A stretch of 23,782 nt of DNA from Enterococcus_I eurekensis (GTDB lineage: Bacteria; Bacillota; Bacilli; Lactobacillales; Enterococcaceae), in the NCBI RefSeq assembly GCF_042654605.1, contig NZ_JBHSGT010000047.1, forward strand, positions 1 through 23,782, given 5' to 3'. The notes beneath the pieces were generated by a model, which was given only the letters and a program-made list of their open reading frames with translations, was not told the DNA's origin and did not search any database. This document shows, piece by piece, positions 7,798 to 15,402 of this stretch. A program made the position numbers and the translations under genes. Positions within the stretch are counted from its first letter, which is position 1, and the number at the start of each line of letters is the position of its first letter.

Positions 7798-8517
7798 TTA
7801 ATGCTCTGGTGCGATTTTATGACTTAAGAACACCATCGTCAATGTAACAAAGACGTATGCTTGAATGCCTCCAATAAATAGGGAGAAACCAATCCAAACC
7901 ATTTCTAAAGGTATAGCTAGTGGTATGGCAATCCACCCTAAAGCACCGACCATCGAAACGATTAATCCTAAAAGAACTTCCCCTGCAAAAATATTTCCGT
8001 AAAGACGTAAGCCTAAACTAATCACATTCGTAAATTCTTCTAACAACTTTATCGGTAAAATGAAACTAACTGGTCTTAAATAAGAGTTCAGTAAGTAATC
8101 TTTAAACCCTTGTTGCTGGATACCCATATAATGGGTAAAGGTAATCACCATCATCGCTAATCCTAATGTAACAATCGGATCCGCCGTTGGACTCTTCCAT
8201 AAGCTTATTCCGTCGGCTGTCACCAACTTGGTAACTAACCCAATCTCATTTGAAATGAGAATAAATAAAAATAAGGTAAAACCTAATAAATGATAATTAT
8301 TCACTTCTCTACTTGGCAGCTGGCTACTTAATATCCCTCTAACAAAATCAATAATATATTCGATAAAGTTTTGTTTGCCCTTAGGTTTCAACTGTAAATT
8401 TCTTGTGCAGAAAAAGACAACTGAAAAAATAATAATACACGTAAGTAGGGTCATCAGAATAAGGGTACCATCAAACCAAATAGGTCCTATTTGAAACAGG
8501 AGTGAACGTTCTTCCAA
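7798..8517 (-). CDS. atpB: ATP synthase Fo a subunit
   Basis: A 239-residue polytopic membrane protein that provides the ion half-channels next to the c-ring. The essential arginine is Arg171 in ISLGLRLYGNIFAGE. About five hydrophobic segments are visible (around 18-38, 75-95, 115-133, 170-205, 208-232), with the last two helices forming the conserved a/c interface. First gene of the operon; no atpI lies upstream. Start ATG is preceded by AGAGGTG. The protein has the normal length for Lactobacillales. Confidence 0.96.
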   Translation of the reverse strand: MEERSLLFQIGPIWFDGTLILMTLLTCIIIFSVVFFCTRNLQLKPKGKQNFIEYIIDFVRGILSSQLPSREVNNYHLLGFTLFLFILISNEIGLVTKLVTADGISLWKSPTADPIVTLGLAMMVITFTHYMGIQQQGFKDYLLNSYLRPVSFILPIKLLEEFTNVISLGLRLYGNIFAGEVLLGLIVSMVGALGWIAIPLAIPLEMVWIGFSLFIGGIQAYVFVTLTMVFLSHKIAPEH

Positions 8518-8596
8518 AATTCTTCACCTCTTTCTAAAAATCCCAACGACTACAAAAAGTTTGTTCGTTTTTTCTCATACAATAATGACAACTCGT

Positions 8597-8625
8597 ATCA
8601 TAGCACTTACTAGAGAAAATTTCAA
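8597..8625 (-). promoter_or_regulatory. ATP synthase operon promoter
   Basis: Minus strand: -35 TTGAAA (8625-8620), 17-base spacer, -10 TATGAT (8602-8597) with an extended TGC in front. Each hexamer matches the sigma-A consensus at 5 of 6 positions. The start point would be near 8590, leaving about 73 nt of leader before atpB. I see no operator or cre-like sequence in the leader. Confidence 0.8.
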
Positions 8626-8776
8626 AACTTTTCAGTAAAATTTCGAGCTCTATCCATTTAAATTTTTAATTGTAAATCAACATGTGCATTATTTTATTAA
8701 TAGTAAAATAAAATTCGCTTGCTAGAATAAAAATAACATAGAAATTTTCTTGAAAAAAGTTCTTAAAAGCTTGTTG

Positions 8777-9235
8777 TTATCGATTTTTTAATACCCGTTG
8801 AATTTGTCGCTCTTGATCTTTACGTTTTAATGATTCCCGCTTATCATAATCTTTCTTTCCTTTTGCGAGACCAATTAGAACTTTCGCAAAGCCGTCTTTT
8901 AAATAGACTCGCAACGGGACAATGGTCATTCCTGCGTTTTTTGCTTCCGTTTCCCATTTGTGAATTTGTTTTTTATGTAATAGAAGTTTTCTCGTACGTA
9001 AAGGGTCATGATTAAAAATATTTCCTTGTTCATAAGGACTAATGTGGACATTCGATAAAAAAGCTTCACCATTACGAATTCGAATAAAGCCATCTTTTAA
9101 ATTAATTCGACTATTACGAATCGATTTGATTTCTGTTCCTTGTAATACAATTCCCGCTTCTAGTGTATCAACAATAATATAATCATGACTAGCCTTGCGG
9201 TTTTGTGCAACGACATTTCCTTTGCCTTTTGGCAT
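8777..9235 (-). CDS. smpB: SsrA-binding protein SmpB
   Basis: A 152-residue SmpB, which binds tmRNA and brings it to stalled ribosomes for trans-translation. It opens with MPKGKGNVVAQNRKASHDY. The OB-fold core follows with LEAGIVLQGTEIKSIRNSRINLKDGF and FLSNVHISPY (each shown here in part), the RNA-contact surface. The C-terminal tail DKRESLKRKDQERQIQ is the basic helix that enters the mRNA channel. Last gene of a secG-est-rnr-smpB order; 18 bp separate it from rnr. The tmRNA gene itself, often next to smpB in Firmicutes, is not in this window. Confidence 0.96.
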   Translation of the reverse strand: MPKGKGNVVAQNRKASHDYIIVDTLEAGIVLQGTEIKSIRNSRINLKDGFIRIRNGEAFLSNVHISPYEQGNIFNHDPLRTRKLLLHKKQIHKWETEAKNAGMTIVPLRVYLKDGFAKVLIGLAKGKKDYDKRESLKRKDQERQIQRVLKNR

Positions 9236-9253
9236 CTATAATCCCTCCTAGCC

Positions 9254-11605
9254 TCATTTCTTTCTATCGGTTTTTTTCCGATTCTTTTTAACGGCAGAAA
9301 TATAAAATGGTTTTTTCTTGCCTTTTTTCTTGCTTTTTGTGTCTTTTTTTCCTTTTGCTTCATTCATCCGAACTGTTTCGCGTTCGTTTCGGCGAGAATT
9401 TGTTTTTTTCGATTGACGATCTTTCATAACAATTGGCGCTACTGGTTCTGCATCCAGTAGTTCAAAATCAATTTCCCGTGTTTCTGGATCTGATTTCGTG
9501 ACTTTGATTCGAACTTTTTGTCCTATTTTAAAAGTTATTCCTGTACGTTCACCAACTAAAGCTAAGTGGTTTTCAAAATAATGGAAATAATCTTGTTTTA
9601 AGGTACTCATATGAATAAGACCTTCGATTGTATTCGGCAATTCAACAAAGAAGCCAAATTTTAGTACCGAACTAATGACCCCTTCAAATTCTTCACCCAC
9701 ATGGTCCGCCATAAATTCGGCTTTCTTCAAAGCGTCAACTTCACGTTCTGTCGTAACAGCTCGACGTTCCATTTGTGAACTATGAAAAGCAATCTCAGGA
9801 ATTTCTTCCGCCCAATAGGCTTGATTTTCGTCAGATGAATTATTTTGATATGAACGGATTAAACGATGGACAATTAAGTCTGGATAACGACGAATCGGTG
9901 AGGTAAAGTGCGTATAGTACTCGGCAGCTAAACCGTAATGTCCATAGTTATCTTCTAAATATTTTGCTTGCTGCATACTTCTTAAGAGCATCGTATTTAA
10001 CACAAGTGATTCTGCTCGACCCGAAACTTCTTCTACAATCGATTGGAGTGTCTTTGGATTAACTGATCCTTTGGTATTTTTTACGACAATACCTAAAATT
10101 GAGGCAAAATCGATAAAACGACGCATTTTTTCTTCTTTGGGTTCCTCATGAATTCGATAAATAAACGGAAATTTCTTTTGATTGAAGTGTTTTGCGACTG
10201 TTTCATTGGCAGCTAGCATAAATGATTCAATTAAACGTTCCCCCACTCCACGCTCACGAAAGACAATTTCCAACGGGTGCCCTTCTTCATCAACCACAAT
10301 TTTAGCTTCGTTATCTTCAAACGAAACTGCACCACGGCGTTTACGCATCGCTTCTAATAAATGATGCAACTCTGCCATTGTTTGAAACATTGGGACCAAT
10401 GTTTCATATTTGACAAGTGTCTCTGGTTTTTCTTCTTCTAAAATTTCATTGACCGCCGTATATGTCATACGCTGGGTTGTTTGGATAATACTTTCAAAAA
10501 TATCATACTTCACAACGGTTCCATTTGCATCGATTTCCATTTCACAACTCATTGCTAAACGGGGCACGTTTGGATTCAACGAACAAATCCCATTTGATAA
10601 ACGTTGCGGAATCATCGGAATAACACGGTCAGTCAAATAAACACTTGTACCACGTTCAAACGCTTCTTGATCTAAAGCACTATCTTGGGTCACATAATAA
10701 GAAACATCGGCAATATGAACACCTAAGAAATAATTACCATTGGCTAAACGTTTGACCGTCACTGCATCATCCAAATCTTTTGCATCTTCCCCATCAATCG
10801 TGACGATTTCTTGACCAATTAAATTGCGACGATTCGGAAAATCAGCAGGATCGACCGTATCTGGCACCTCATTGGCTTGCGCTAAAACTTCGTCTGAAAA
10901 CTTCGTTGGAATGCCATTTGCAATCACGATTGACAAAATATCCATTCCCGGTTCATCTTTATAACCAATGACTTGTTTCACTAGACCTTCAAAAGTCATA
11001 CCATATTCTGCTTCAGGATAATGGGTGATTTCAACAATTACTATACTGCCATCCATCGGGCGAACACCTTCATCTGCCACTAAAACTCGGAAACCACTCA
11101 ATTTTTTATCTTTAGGAATCACAACTCCGTATAACTGGGTTTCACGAATCTCTTCATCACTAAATAAACTAAATTCCCCAACAATTTGTGTTGTTTGGCG
11201 TTGACGAATTTCAATAACCTTGCCTTCTGCGCCTTTTTCTTTAAACGGGTCAGCTGGATGCGTAATATCAATCGCTACCGTGTCCCCATCTAAAGCAAAT
11301 AAAGTCTGTTCTTTTGGAATATAGACATCATCTTCTTCTGGATCAATCGTTACAAAGCCAAAGCCACGCTCATTACGACGGAAGGTACCTTCTAATAAAA
11401 TTTGTTTTTGCGGCAATTTAATTTTGCCTTTTTTGGTAAAAATCACACTTTTTTCTTGTTCCATTGTGCCAATAGTTTTGACTAACGTCTTAAAGTCAGT
11501 TCCAGCTTGTAAGCCTAAACCTTCAGCGATTTCTTCTAAAGAAAAGCTTTTTTTACTGCTCGTCTCCATGAAATCAATAACTTTTGATTTTATTGTTTCT
11601 TTCAT
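9254..11605 (-). CDS. rnr: Ribonuclease R
   Basis: A 783-residue processive 3'-5' exoribonuclease able to degrade structured RNA, also used to decay messages released by trans-translation. Order of parts: N-terminal helix-turn-helix (about 8-60), two cold-shock/OB domains (about 65-230), RNB catalytic domain (about 260-590), S1 domain (about 635-715), and a long Lys/Arg-rich tail to the end. The metal-binding motif is IDGEDAKDLDDAV at 270-282, with all four expected aspartates/acidic positions present. The basic tail is typical of RNase R rather than RNase II. The start overlaps the esterase stop by four bases (ATGA), indicating translational coupling. Confidence 0.97.
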   Translation of the reverse strand: MKETIKSKVIDFMETSSKKSFSLEEIAEGLGLQAGTDFKTLVKTIGTMEQEKSVIFTKKGKIKLPQKQILLEGTFRRNERGFGFVTIDPEEDDVYIPKEQTLFALDGDTVAIDITHPADPFKEKGAEGKVIEIRQRQTTQIVGEFSLFSDEEIRETQLYGVVIPKDKKLSGFRVLVADEGVRPMDGSIVIVEITHYPEAEYGMTFEGLVKQVIGYKDEPGMDILSIVIANGIPTKFSDEVLAQANEVPDTVDPADFPNRRNLIGQEIVTIDGEDAKDLDDAVTVKRLANGNYFLGVHIADVSYYVTQDSALDQEAFERGTSVYLTDRVIPMIPQRLSNGICSLNPNVPRLAMSCEMEIDANGTVVKYDIFESIIQTTQRMTYTAVNEILEEEKPETLVKYETLVPMFQTMAELHHLLEAMRKRRGAVSFEDNEAKIVVDEEGHPLEIVFRERGVGERLIESFMLAANETVAKHFNQKKFPFIYRIHEEPKEEKMRRFIDFASILGIVVKNTKGSVNPKTLQSIVEEVSGRAESLVLNTMLLRSMQQAKYLEDNYGHYGLAAEYYTHFTSPIRRYPDLIVHRLIRSYQNNSSDENQAYWAEEIPEIAFHSSQMERRAVTTEREVDALKKAEFMADHVGEEFEGVISSVLKFGFFVELPNTIEGLIHMSTLKQDYFHYFENHLALVGERTGITFKIGQKVRIKVTKSDPETREIDFELLDAEPVAPIVMKDRQSKKTNSRRNERETVRMNEAKGKKDTKSKKKGKKKPFYISAVKKNRKKTDRKK

Positions 11606-12345
11606 TTGTTTTCCTCATTCCAAGAGAGTCCTTCAGTAAAATCGAGCACATCTCTTTCTAATTCTTTGCGGCTGACGCCTACCGTAATCACATGACCACT
11701 TTCTGGGTACCACTGTAAAGTCACTCGCGTTTGTTTAAGTAACTGAGCCGCTTCAAATACAACTTGTGGATCAATCAACGCGTCTTTTCCGGCTTGTGCC
11801 AAGAACACTGGTTGCGTAATTGTTGGTAATTTCTGAGTAAGCTCCTCCGTAAAACGACCGATAGCCTCAATTTGTGCTACTGAGTTCGTTGAAATTTGTT
11901 GTTCCGTTTCATCATTCCAACTTTCTTTTAAAACATGTTTTGCGTAAATCATAAAGTTTTTATGAATCGTACTTTCTCGTTTCACAAGCGGAGAACAAAA
12001 CGCCCCGCCACCAATAACTGCCGAATCATTTATCGCTAAAATACGAGTCGCATAAACGCCACCCATTGATAAACCAAAAACAGCAATTTCTTTATAACCT
12101 TTTTCTTTTAAAAATGCTAAAGCTGCCTGTGCATCTTGCCACCACTGTTCAGGTGTTTGTTCTAAAATATTCGCCGGATTTTGCGTTCCATGTCCTGAGA
12201 ATAATGGCGCATAGACCGTATATTGATTTTTTTCTAAATGACGAGCCAACATTCTGACGTCGTTGAAACTTCCTGTATAAGCGTGTAGTAATAAAACTGC
12301 TCGTGGTCCTTTTTCAAAGAAAAGGCTTTCTGGTAATTGTTGCAT
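11602..12345 (-). CDS. Alpha/beta-hydrolase carboxylesterase (Est30/YvaK-like)
   Basis: A 247-residue serine hydrolase. It shows the oxyanion stretch LLLHAYTGS (about 18-26), the nucleophile elbow GLSMGG with Ser93, a likely acid at Asp188 (QAGKDALIDP), and catalytic His218 (PESGHVIT). Size, triad spacing and position between secG and rnr match the Est30/YvaK carboxylesterase family, which hydrolyses short- to medium-chain esters in vitro; the physiological substrate is not known. Cytoplasmic: no signal peptide. Overlaps rnr by four bases. A possible -10 (TAGAAT, 12372-12367) precedes it but lacks a convincing -35, so it may depend on read-through from secG. Confidence 0.92.
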   Translation of the reverse strand: MQQLPESLFFEKGPRAVLLLHAYTGSFNDVRMLARHLEKNQYTVYAPLFSGHGTQNPANILEQTPEQWWQDAQAALAFLKEKGYKEIAVFGLSMGGVYATRILAINDSAVIGGGAFCSPLVKRESTIHKNFMIYAKHVLKESWNDETEQQISTNSVAQIEAIGRFTEELTQKLPTITQPVFLAQAGKDALIDPQVVFEAAQLLKQTRVTLQWYPESGHVITVGVSRKELERDVLDFTEGLSWNEENK

Positions 12346-12416
12346 TCATTCTTCACCTCATAAACTATTCTAACATACAAGAAGTTGAAATGCGCTTGCG
12401 AGCTAGTTTTGTCGAC

Positions 12417-12500
12417 AAAAAAAGAACTCAGTTTTAGATTTATCGCTACCAATGTCAAAGGAATCTTTCACATTCACCGCTTACCCAATTCTAAGTTCTT
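12417..12500 (-). terminator. Structured terminator-like element after secG
   Basis: Right after the secG stop, a 10-bp outer stem pairs 12491-12500 with 12422-12431 (one G-U pair), and is followed on the minus strand by a run of seven T (12423-12417). Inside the 59-base loop is a second stem: 12465-12474 with 12451-12460, nine pairs around one G-G mismatch and a 4-base loop. It can end the secG message or act as an attenuator before est-rnr-smpB. Confidence 0.6.
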
Positions 12501-12505
12501 CATTT

Positions 12506-12745
12506 TTAATTAGTTGATGATAATAACACAAGTACAAAAAGTAAAACCATCCAGAGCGCTCCTAAGACAGCTGTTGTTCTTTGCATCACGGCTTCAAATC
12601 CACGCGCTTTTTGTTTACCAAAAAGTTGGTCCGCACCGCCACTAAATGCACTTGCGGCACTATTTTGTTTACTTGGTTGCAACATGATTGTGATAATCAA
12701 AATAATTGAAATAACAATAACCGCACCTAAAATAAAATTATACAT
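12506..12745 (-). CDS. secG: Preprotein translocase subunit SecG
   Basis: A 79-residue SecG, the small non-essential partner of SecYE in protein export. Two membrane helices (about 3-21 and 56-76) flank a cytoplasmic loop with the family-typical MLQPSKQ and SGGADQLFGK sequences. Strong AGGAGG ribosome binding site, nine bases before the ATG. The order secG-esterase-rnr-smpB is widely conserved in Firmicutes and supports the call. Confidence 0.95.
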   Translation of the reverse strand: MYNFILGAVIVISIILIITIMLQPSKQNSAASAFSGGADQLFGKQKARGFEAVMQRTTAVLGALWMVLLFVLVLLSSTN

Positions 12746-12783
12746 GTAAAAAACCTCCTTTGACCATAGAATCCACTAATCAT

Positions 12784-12812
12784 ACTTTAGCACAAGTTTG
12801 ATTCTTTGACTA
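12784..12812 (-). promoter_or_regulatory. Candidate secG promoter
   Basis: Minus strand: -35 TAGTCA (12812-12807), 17-base spacer, -10 TAAAGT (12789-12784) with an extended TGC. Each hexamer matches consensus at four positions. It lies 39 bp upstream of the start codon. Moderate support only. Confidence 0.45.
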
Positions 12813-12842
12813 CCAAAAATCATGCTTTCAATCGAAAAAAAC

Positions 12843-13346
12843 TTAGACTTCTCTAGTCAAGATTAACGTCTGATAGTCTTCATTTTCTAAGGAACTTCGC
12901 GATTTTTGTTTCATTTTTTCAATAAAACCCATTTTATAGTAAAACGGCAGCCCCATTTGATTGTTCTCTGCCACACTAACCGTTTGAGTTCCAATCCCTT
13001 CCGTTTTCTTTTGCATCATTGTAAAGTGATTTAATAACTGACTTCCATACCCTTTTCTTTTTTCAGTCGGATCAAGATATAGAACATAGACACTCCCAAC
13101 ACCTTCTGCCTCAATGCCGCCAGCAATACAACCAACAATCTTATCTTCGACCTCATAAACATAGTAACCAGACCAATCTTTTGAAAAATGGGTCACTTCA
13201 TCGATTAACCGCGTAGGATTATAAAACTCCTCAATCACTCGCTCAATATAGGCTGTTGTATACAACTTTTGATACGTCTGACGCCAAGCCTCGGTTAATA
13301 TTTTCTCCAAAACCGGAACGTCTTCTTTGGCTGCTTTTCGAAACAT
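12843..13346 (-). CDS. GNAT-family N-acetyltransferase
   Basis: A 167-residue GNAT domain protein starting MFRKAAKEDVPVLEKIL. The acetyl-CoA pyrophosphate loop is RKGYGSQLL, preceded by the beta-4 strand VYVLYLDP, with FYYKMGFIEK at motif B. The acceptor cannot be told from sequence; small-molecule amines or protein N-termini are both typical for the superfamily. The frame is open to an ATG at 13373, but that ATG overlaps a perfect -10 box (TATAAT, 13377-13372), while ATG 13346 has the purine-rich AAGGGGTGGGG upstream. The later start is therefore preferred. Monocistronic, divergent from the acetyltransferase remnant to the right. Confidence 0.88.
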   Translation of the reverse strand: MFRKAAKEDVPVLEKILTEAWRQTYQKLYTTAYIERVIEEFYNPTRLIDEVTHFSKDWSGYYVYEVEDKIVGCIAGGIEAEGVGSVYVLYLDPTEKRKGYGSQLLNHFTMMQKKTEGIGTQTVSVAENNQMGLPFYYKMGFIEKMKQKSRSSLENEDYQTLILTREV

Positions 13347-13371
13347 AACCCCACCCCTTTTTATTGTTTTC

Positions 13372-13418
13372 ATTATAACACGGAAATCGTTGACAGTATT
13401 CTTTTGTTTCGCTAGTCT
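13372..13418. promoter_or_regulatory. Overlapping divergent promoters
   Basis: Plus strand: perfect -35 TTGACA (13390-13395), 17-base spacer, weaker -10 TAGTCT (13413-13418), reading toward the maa-like gene. Minus strand: perfect -10 TATAAT (13377-13372) reading toward the GNAT gene, with no clear -35. The two polymerase sites share DNA, so the two genes probably compete or are regulated together. Confidence 0.55.
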
Positions 13419-13451
13419 ATTAATAAGAAAGAGAGTCGAAAGGGGTTCCTC

Positions 13452-14056
13452 ATGAAAACTGAAAAAGAAAAAAGCTTCGATGGCGAATGGTATGATCCAA
13501 ACGGCGATGCTGAATTAATTACTGAACGTGAACTTGCGATGGATTTATGTCACCAAATCAATTTACTACCAATGAATAGTCCTGAACGTGAACCGTTACT
13601 TGCCAAGCTTTTTTCAAATAAAAAGCCAAATGCTATTATTATGAATCCTATTTGGGCTGACTATGGCCTTTATTCCACAATTGGTGAAGGTTCATTTATT
13701 AATCGCAATGCTTATCTGATGGATGGTGGTAATATCACAATCGGTAACCATTGCTTTATCGGCCCAAACTGTGGCATGTATACGGCCAATCACGCTTTTG
13801 ATCCGATTGAACGTCGGACAGGTTTAGAAGTCACACTTCCTATTTTAATTGAAGATGATGTTTGGTTTGGCGGCGATGTCAAGATTACACCTGGCGTTAC
13901 CACTGGTAAAGGTAGTATTATCGGAGCGAAAAGTGTCTCGTTAATAAAGATATCCCAGCCAATGTCATCGCAGTCGGTAACCCGTGTCGCGTCTTACGTG
14001 TTCTGACTAAAGCAGATAAGCTTTCTGTAAAAAAATCATTGATAACCACCGGTTGA
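13452..14056 (+). pseudogene. Maltose/galactoside O-acetyltransferase, frameshifted
   Basis: The first frame runs 13452-14006 (184 codons) and clearly encodes a maltose/galactoside O-acetyltransferase (Maa/LacA type). It has an N-terminal helical cap (FDGEWYDPNGDAELITER) and left-handed beta-helix hexapeptide repeats. The catalytic His lies in YTANHAFDP, and the acetyl-CoA site includes IEDDVWFGGDVKITPGV. After GAKSV (codon 162, ending 13937) the family sequence leaves the frame and resumes two bases later as VNKDIPANVIAVGNPCRV, ending at a TGA at 14054-14056. Removing two bases at 13938-13939 restores a 200-residue protein of normal layout. The frameshift replaces the last part of the beta-helix and the C-terminal coil, so the shifted product is probably inactive. 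A sequencing error is the main alternative. Confidence 0.85.
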
Positions 14057-14068
14057 AAAATAAACATC

Positions 14069-14105
14069 CCCCCGTATCGTTCTTAATTTTCGAACAATAC
14101 GGGGG
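14069..14105. terminator. Bidirectional terminator between convergent genes
   Basis: A 14-bp GC-rich stem pairs 14069-14082 with 14092-14105 around a 9-base loop. The one imperfect position is C-A on the plus strand but a tolerated G-U on the minus strand. A T-rich tract follows on the minus strand (TGTTTATTTTT) and a weaker one on the plus strand. It serves the nitroreductase gene and the acetyltransferase remnant, which converge here. Confidence 0.88.
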
Positions 14106-14117
14106 TATTTAATTTCC

Positions 14118-14756
14118 TTATTTAAAATCTGTAATTTTATCGGCTGATAAACGCACAGACGTATAACCAACTTCTTTGGCTTTACCAATCGAAAGAATCA
14201 TAACCGGTACATAGCGTTCTTTATCCAATCCAAAAGCCTCTGCCAACAAATCTTCTTCGAATCCGCCAATCGGGTTGGTTTCATAACCATGGGCGCGGGC
14301 AACTAACATCAGTTGCATTGCGACTAAACTCGCATCAATTTTTACGACATCATTCATCTTTTCTCTAGATAAATTATTGTAAAGTGGAATAATTGAAGAA
14401 AGTTGCTTATCCCTGACATCTGGAGGCATTTTTCCTTCCTCTACTGCCTGATTGTAAATTTCTTCTGCTAATTCTTGACATTGTAGATCGCCAAAAATTA
14501 AAATCATAGCCGATGAAGTATCATTTTGTCGCGTATTAAAAAGAACGAACGGCTTTAACTTAGCTTTTTGCTCTTCACTTTCTACTACAACAAAACGCCA
14601 AGGTTGTAAATTGACCGATGAAGGAGCAGTAGTTGCTTCTTGAATCATTTCAAGCATTTCTTCCTTTGTAATTTTATACGTTTCATCATATTGACGAACC
14701 GATTTTCTACCAAATGTTATCTCTGAAAAATTATTAGTTACAAATGTATTTGACAT
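14118..14756 (-). CDS. Nitroreductase-family NAD(P)H oxidoreductase
   Basis: A 212-residue flavin-dependent oxidoreductase of the nitroreductase fold. The FMN-binding motif RKSVRQYDE at 17-25 (Arg-x-Ser-x-Arg), TTAPSSVNLQPWRFVV at about 42-57, and NPIGGFEED near the C-terminus are all seen. Proteins of this type use NAD(P)H and FMN to reduce nitroaromatics, quinones or flavins; the real substrate cannot be read from the sequence. The N-terminal and Gly-Gly-Phe motifs resemble the YfkO/YdgI-like group of Firmicutes. GAGGGAG ribosome binding site. Single gene ending at a strong shared terminator. Confidence 0.9.
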   Translation of the reverse strand: MSNTFVTNNFSEITFGRKSVRQYDETYKITKEEMLEMIQEATTAPSSVNLQPWRFVVVESEEQKAKLKPFVLFNTRQNDTSSAMILIFGDLQCQELAEEIYNQAVEEGKMPPDVRDKQLSSIIPLYNNLSREKMNDVVKIDASLVAMQLMLVARAHGYETNPIGGFEEDLLAEAFGLDKERYVPVMILSIGKAKEVGYTSVRLSADKITDFK

Positions 14757-15067
14757 ATACTCCCTCTTTCACTCTACTAGCTTCTTTAATCGTTTTTCTA
14801 CTATATTACATACTCAACACTCAACGGAAACCTATTTTTGAATTCAAATAACTTTATCATTTAGCAATTAAACAAATCATCATTGAGAGTTAGTCTTCCA
14901 TAGATAATCAAAATAGATAAATCAATCATAAGCGATTTTTTATACTTTTTAAAGAGTTTTACAGGATTTCTTTTAGACAAAAGCGAACAGTTCTTTTATA
15001 AAAGTAAAAAATATTTCGTGATAAAACGACAAACAGCAATATTTACTATTGAATTAATCATTTATAA
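14757..15067. other. AT-rich spacer without visible gene
   Basis: About 310 bp of strongly AT-rich sequence between the nitroreductase start and the intron relict. It must hold the nitroreductase promoter; TAATAT/TATAGT-like hexamers near 14803-14813 could be its -10, but no matching -35 is convincing. No ORF with a ribosome binding site, tRNA or repeat was found. Confidence 0.5.
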
Positions 15068-15350
15068 ATCGAGTAGAAGGGAGTGATTTAACTCCCGACC
15101 TCTCACACCGCCGTGCATACAGTCATTCGGTACAGGGCGGTTCAATTAAGATAATTGACGCAAAGTTTTATAACGATTTTCCAGACTTTTGAGACCTCGT
15201 TGATTCCCATAGGAGTTGTCGAGACTTCTTTGTAATATTGGACTTCTATCTACTGTCACCACGAACACCCTTTTTTTTGGCTATGTGGTTACCGCTAATT
15301 GGTCACACTCAGGACTTTCACCCGTTAGGTTTCGCCCAGCATGGGCGAAC
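15068..15350 (-). mobile_element. Group IIC intron relict (internal deletion)
   Basis: Read on the minus strand, the first about 110 nt (from 15350) have the layout of the 5' part of group II domain I: GTTCGCCC at the end, then CCTAACGGGTGAAAGTCC, TGTGACC and GGGTGTTCGTGGTGAC. The last about 80 nt look like domains V and VI. A domain V-like hairpin has arms ACCGCC/GGCGGT (15141-15136 with 15112-15107) and a CGC triad on its 5' strand, then GTGTGAGAGG. A domain VI-like hairpin (15096-15091 with 15084-15079) follows, and the 3' end reads CTACTCGAT. Between them is only a short stretch, perhaps the last codons of the intron-encoded reverse transcriptase (QRGLKSLENRYKTLRQLS then stop). Its place directly at the T-tract of the eno terminator fits the insertion habit of class C introns. 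Identification is from memory of the family. Confidence 0.75.
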
Positions 15351-15386
15351 AAAAAAAACACTCCCTAGCAAGCTAGAGAGTGTTTT
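15351..15386 (-). terminator. eno terminator
   Basis: Arms AAAACACTC/GAGTGTTTT (15355-15363 with 15378-15386) and CTAGC/GCTAG (15365-15369 with 15372-15376) form one long stem on a 2-base loop. The single imperfect position is a G-U pair on the minus strand. A run of eight T (15358-15351) follows. It ends the glycolytic operon, and the intron relict begins at the very next base. Confidence 0.92.
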
Positions 15387-15402
15387 CTGTCAATGACAGT
15401 GA

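Noticed and set aside
8518..8776. Possible tmRNA gene (ssrA) next to smpB
   Set aside because: The region is AT-rich with only the atp promoter and a weak AT hairpin (8689-8711); no tag-peptide frame or tRNA-like ends were found.
12234..12458. 74-codon minus-strand ORF overlapping the start of the esterase gene
   Set aside because: It runs through the terminator-like element after secG and overlaps the esterase in another frame; no family resemblance.
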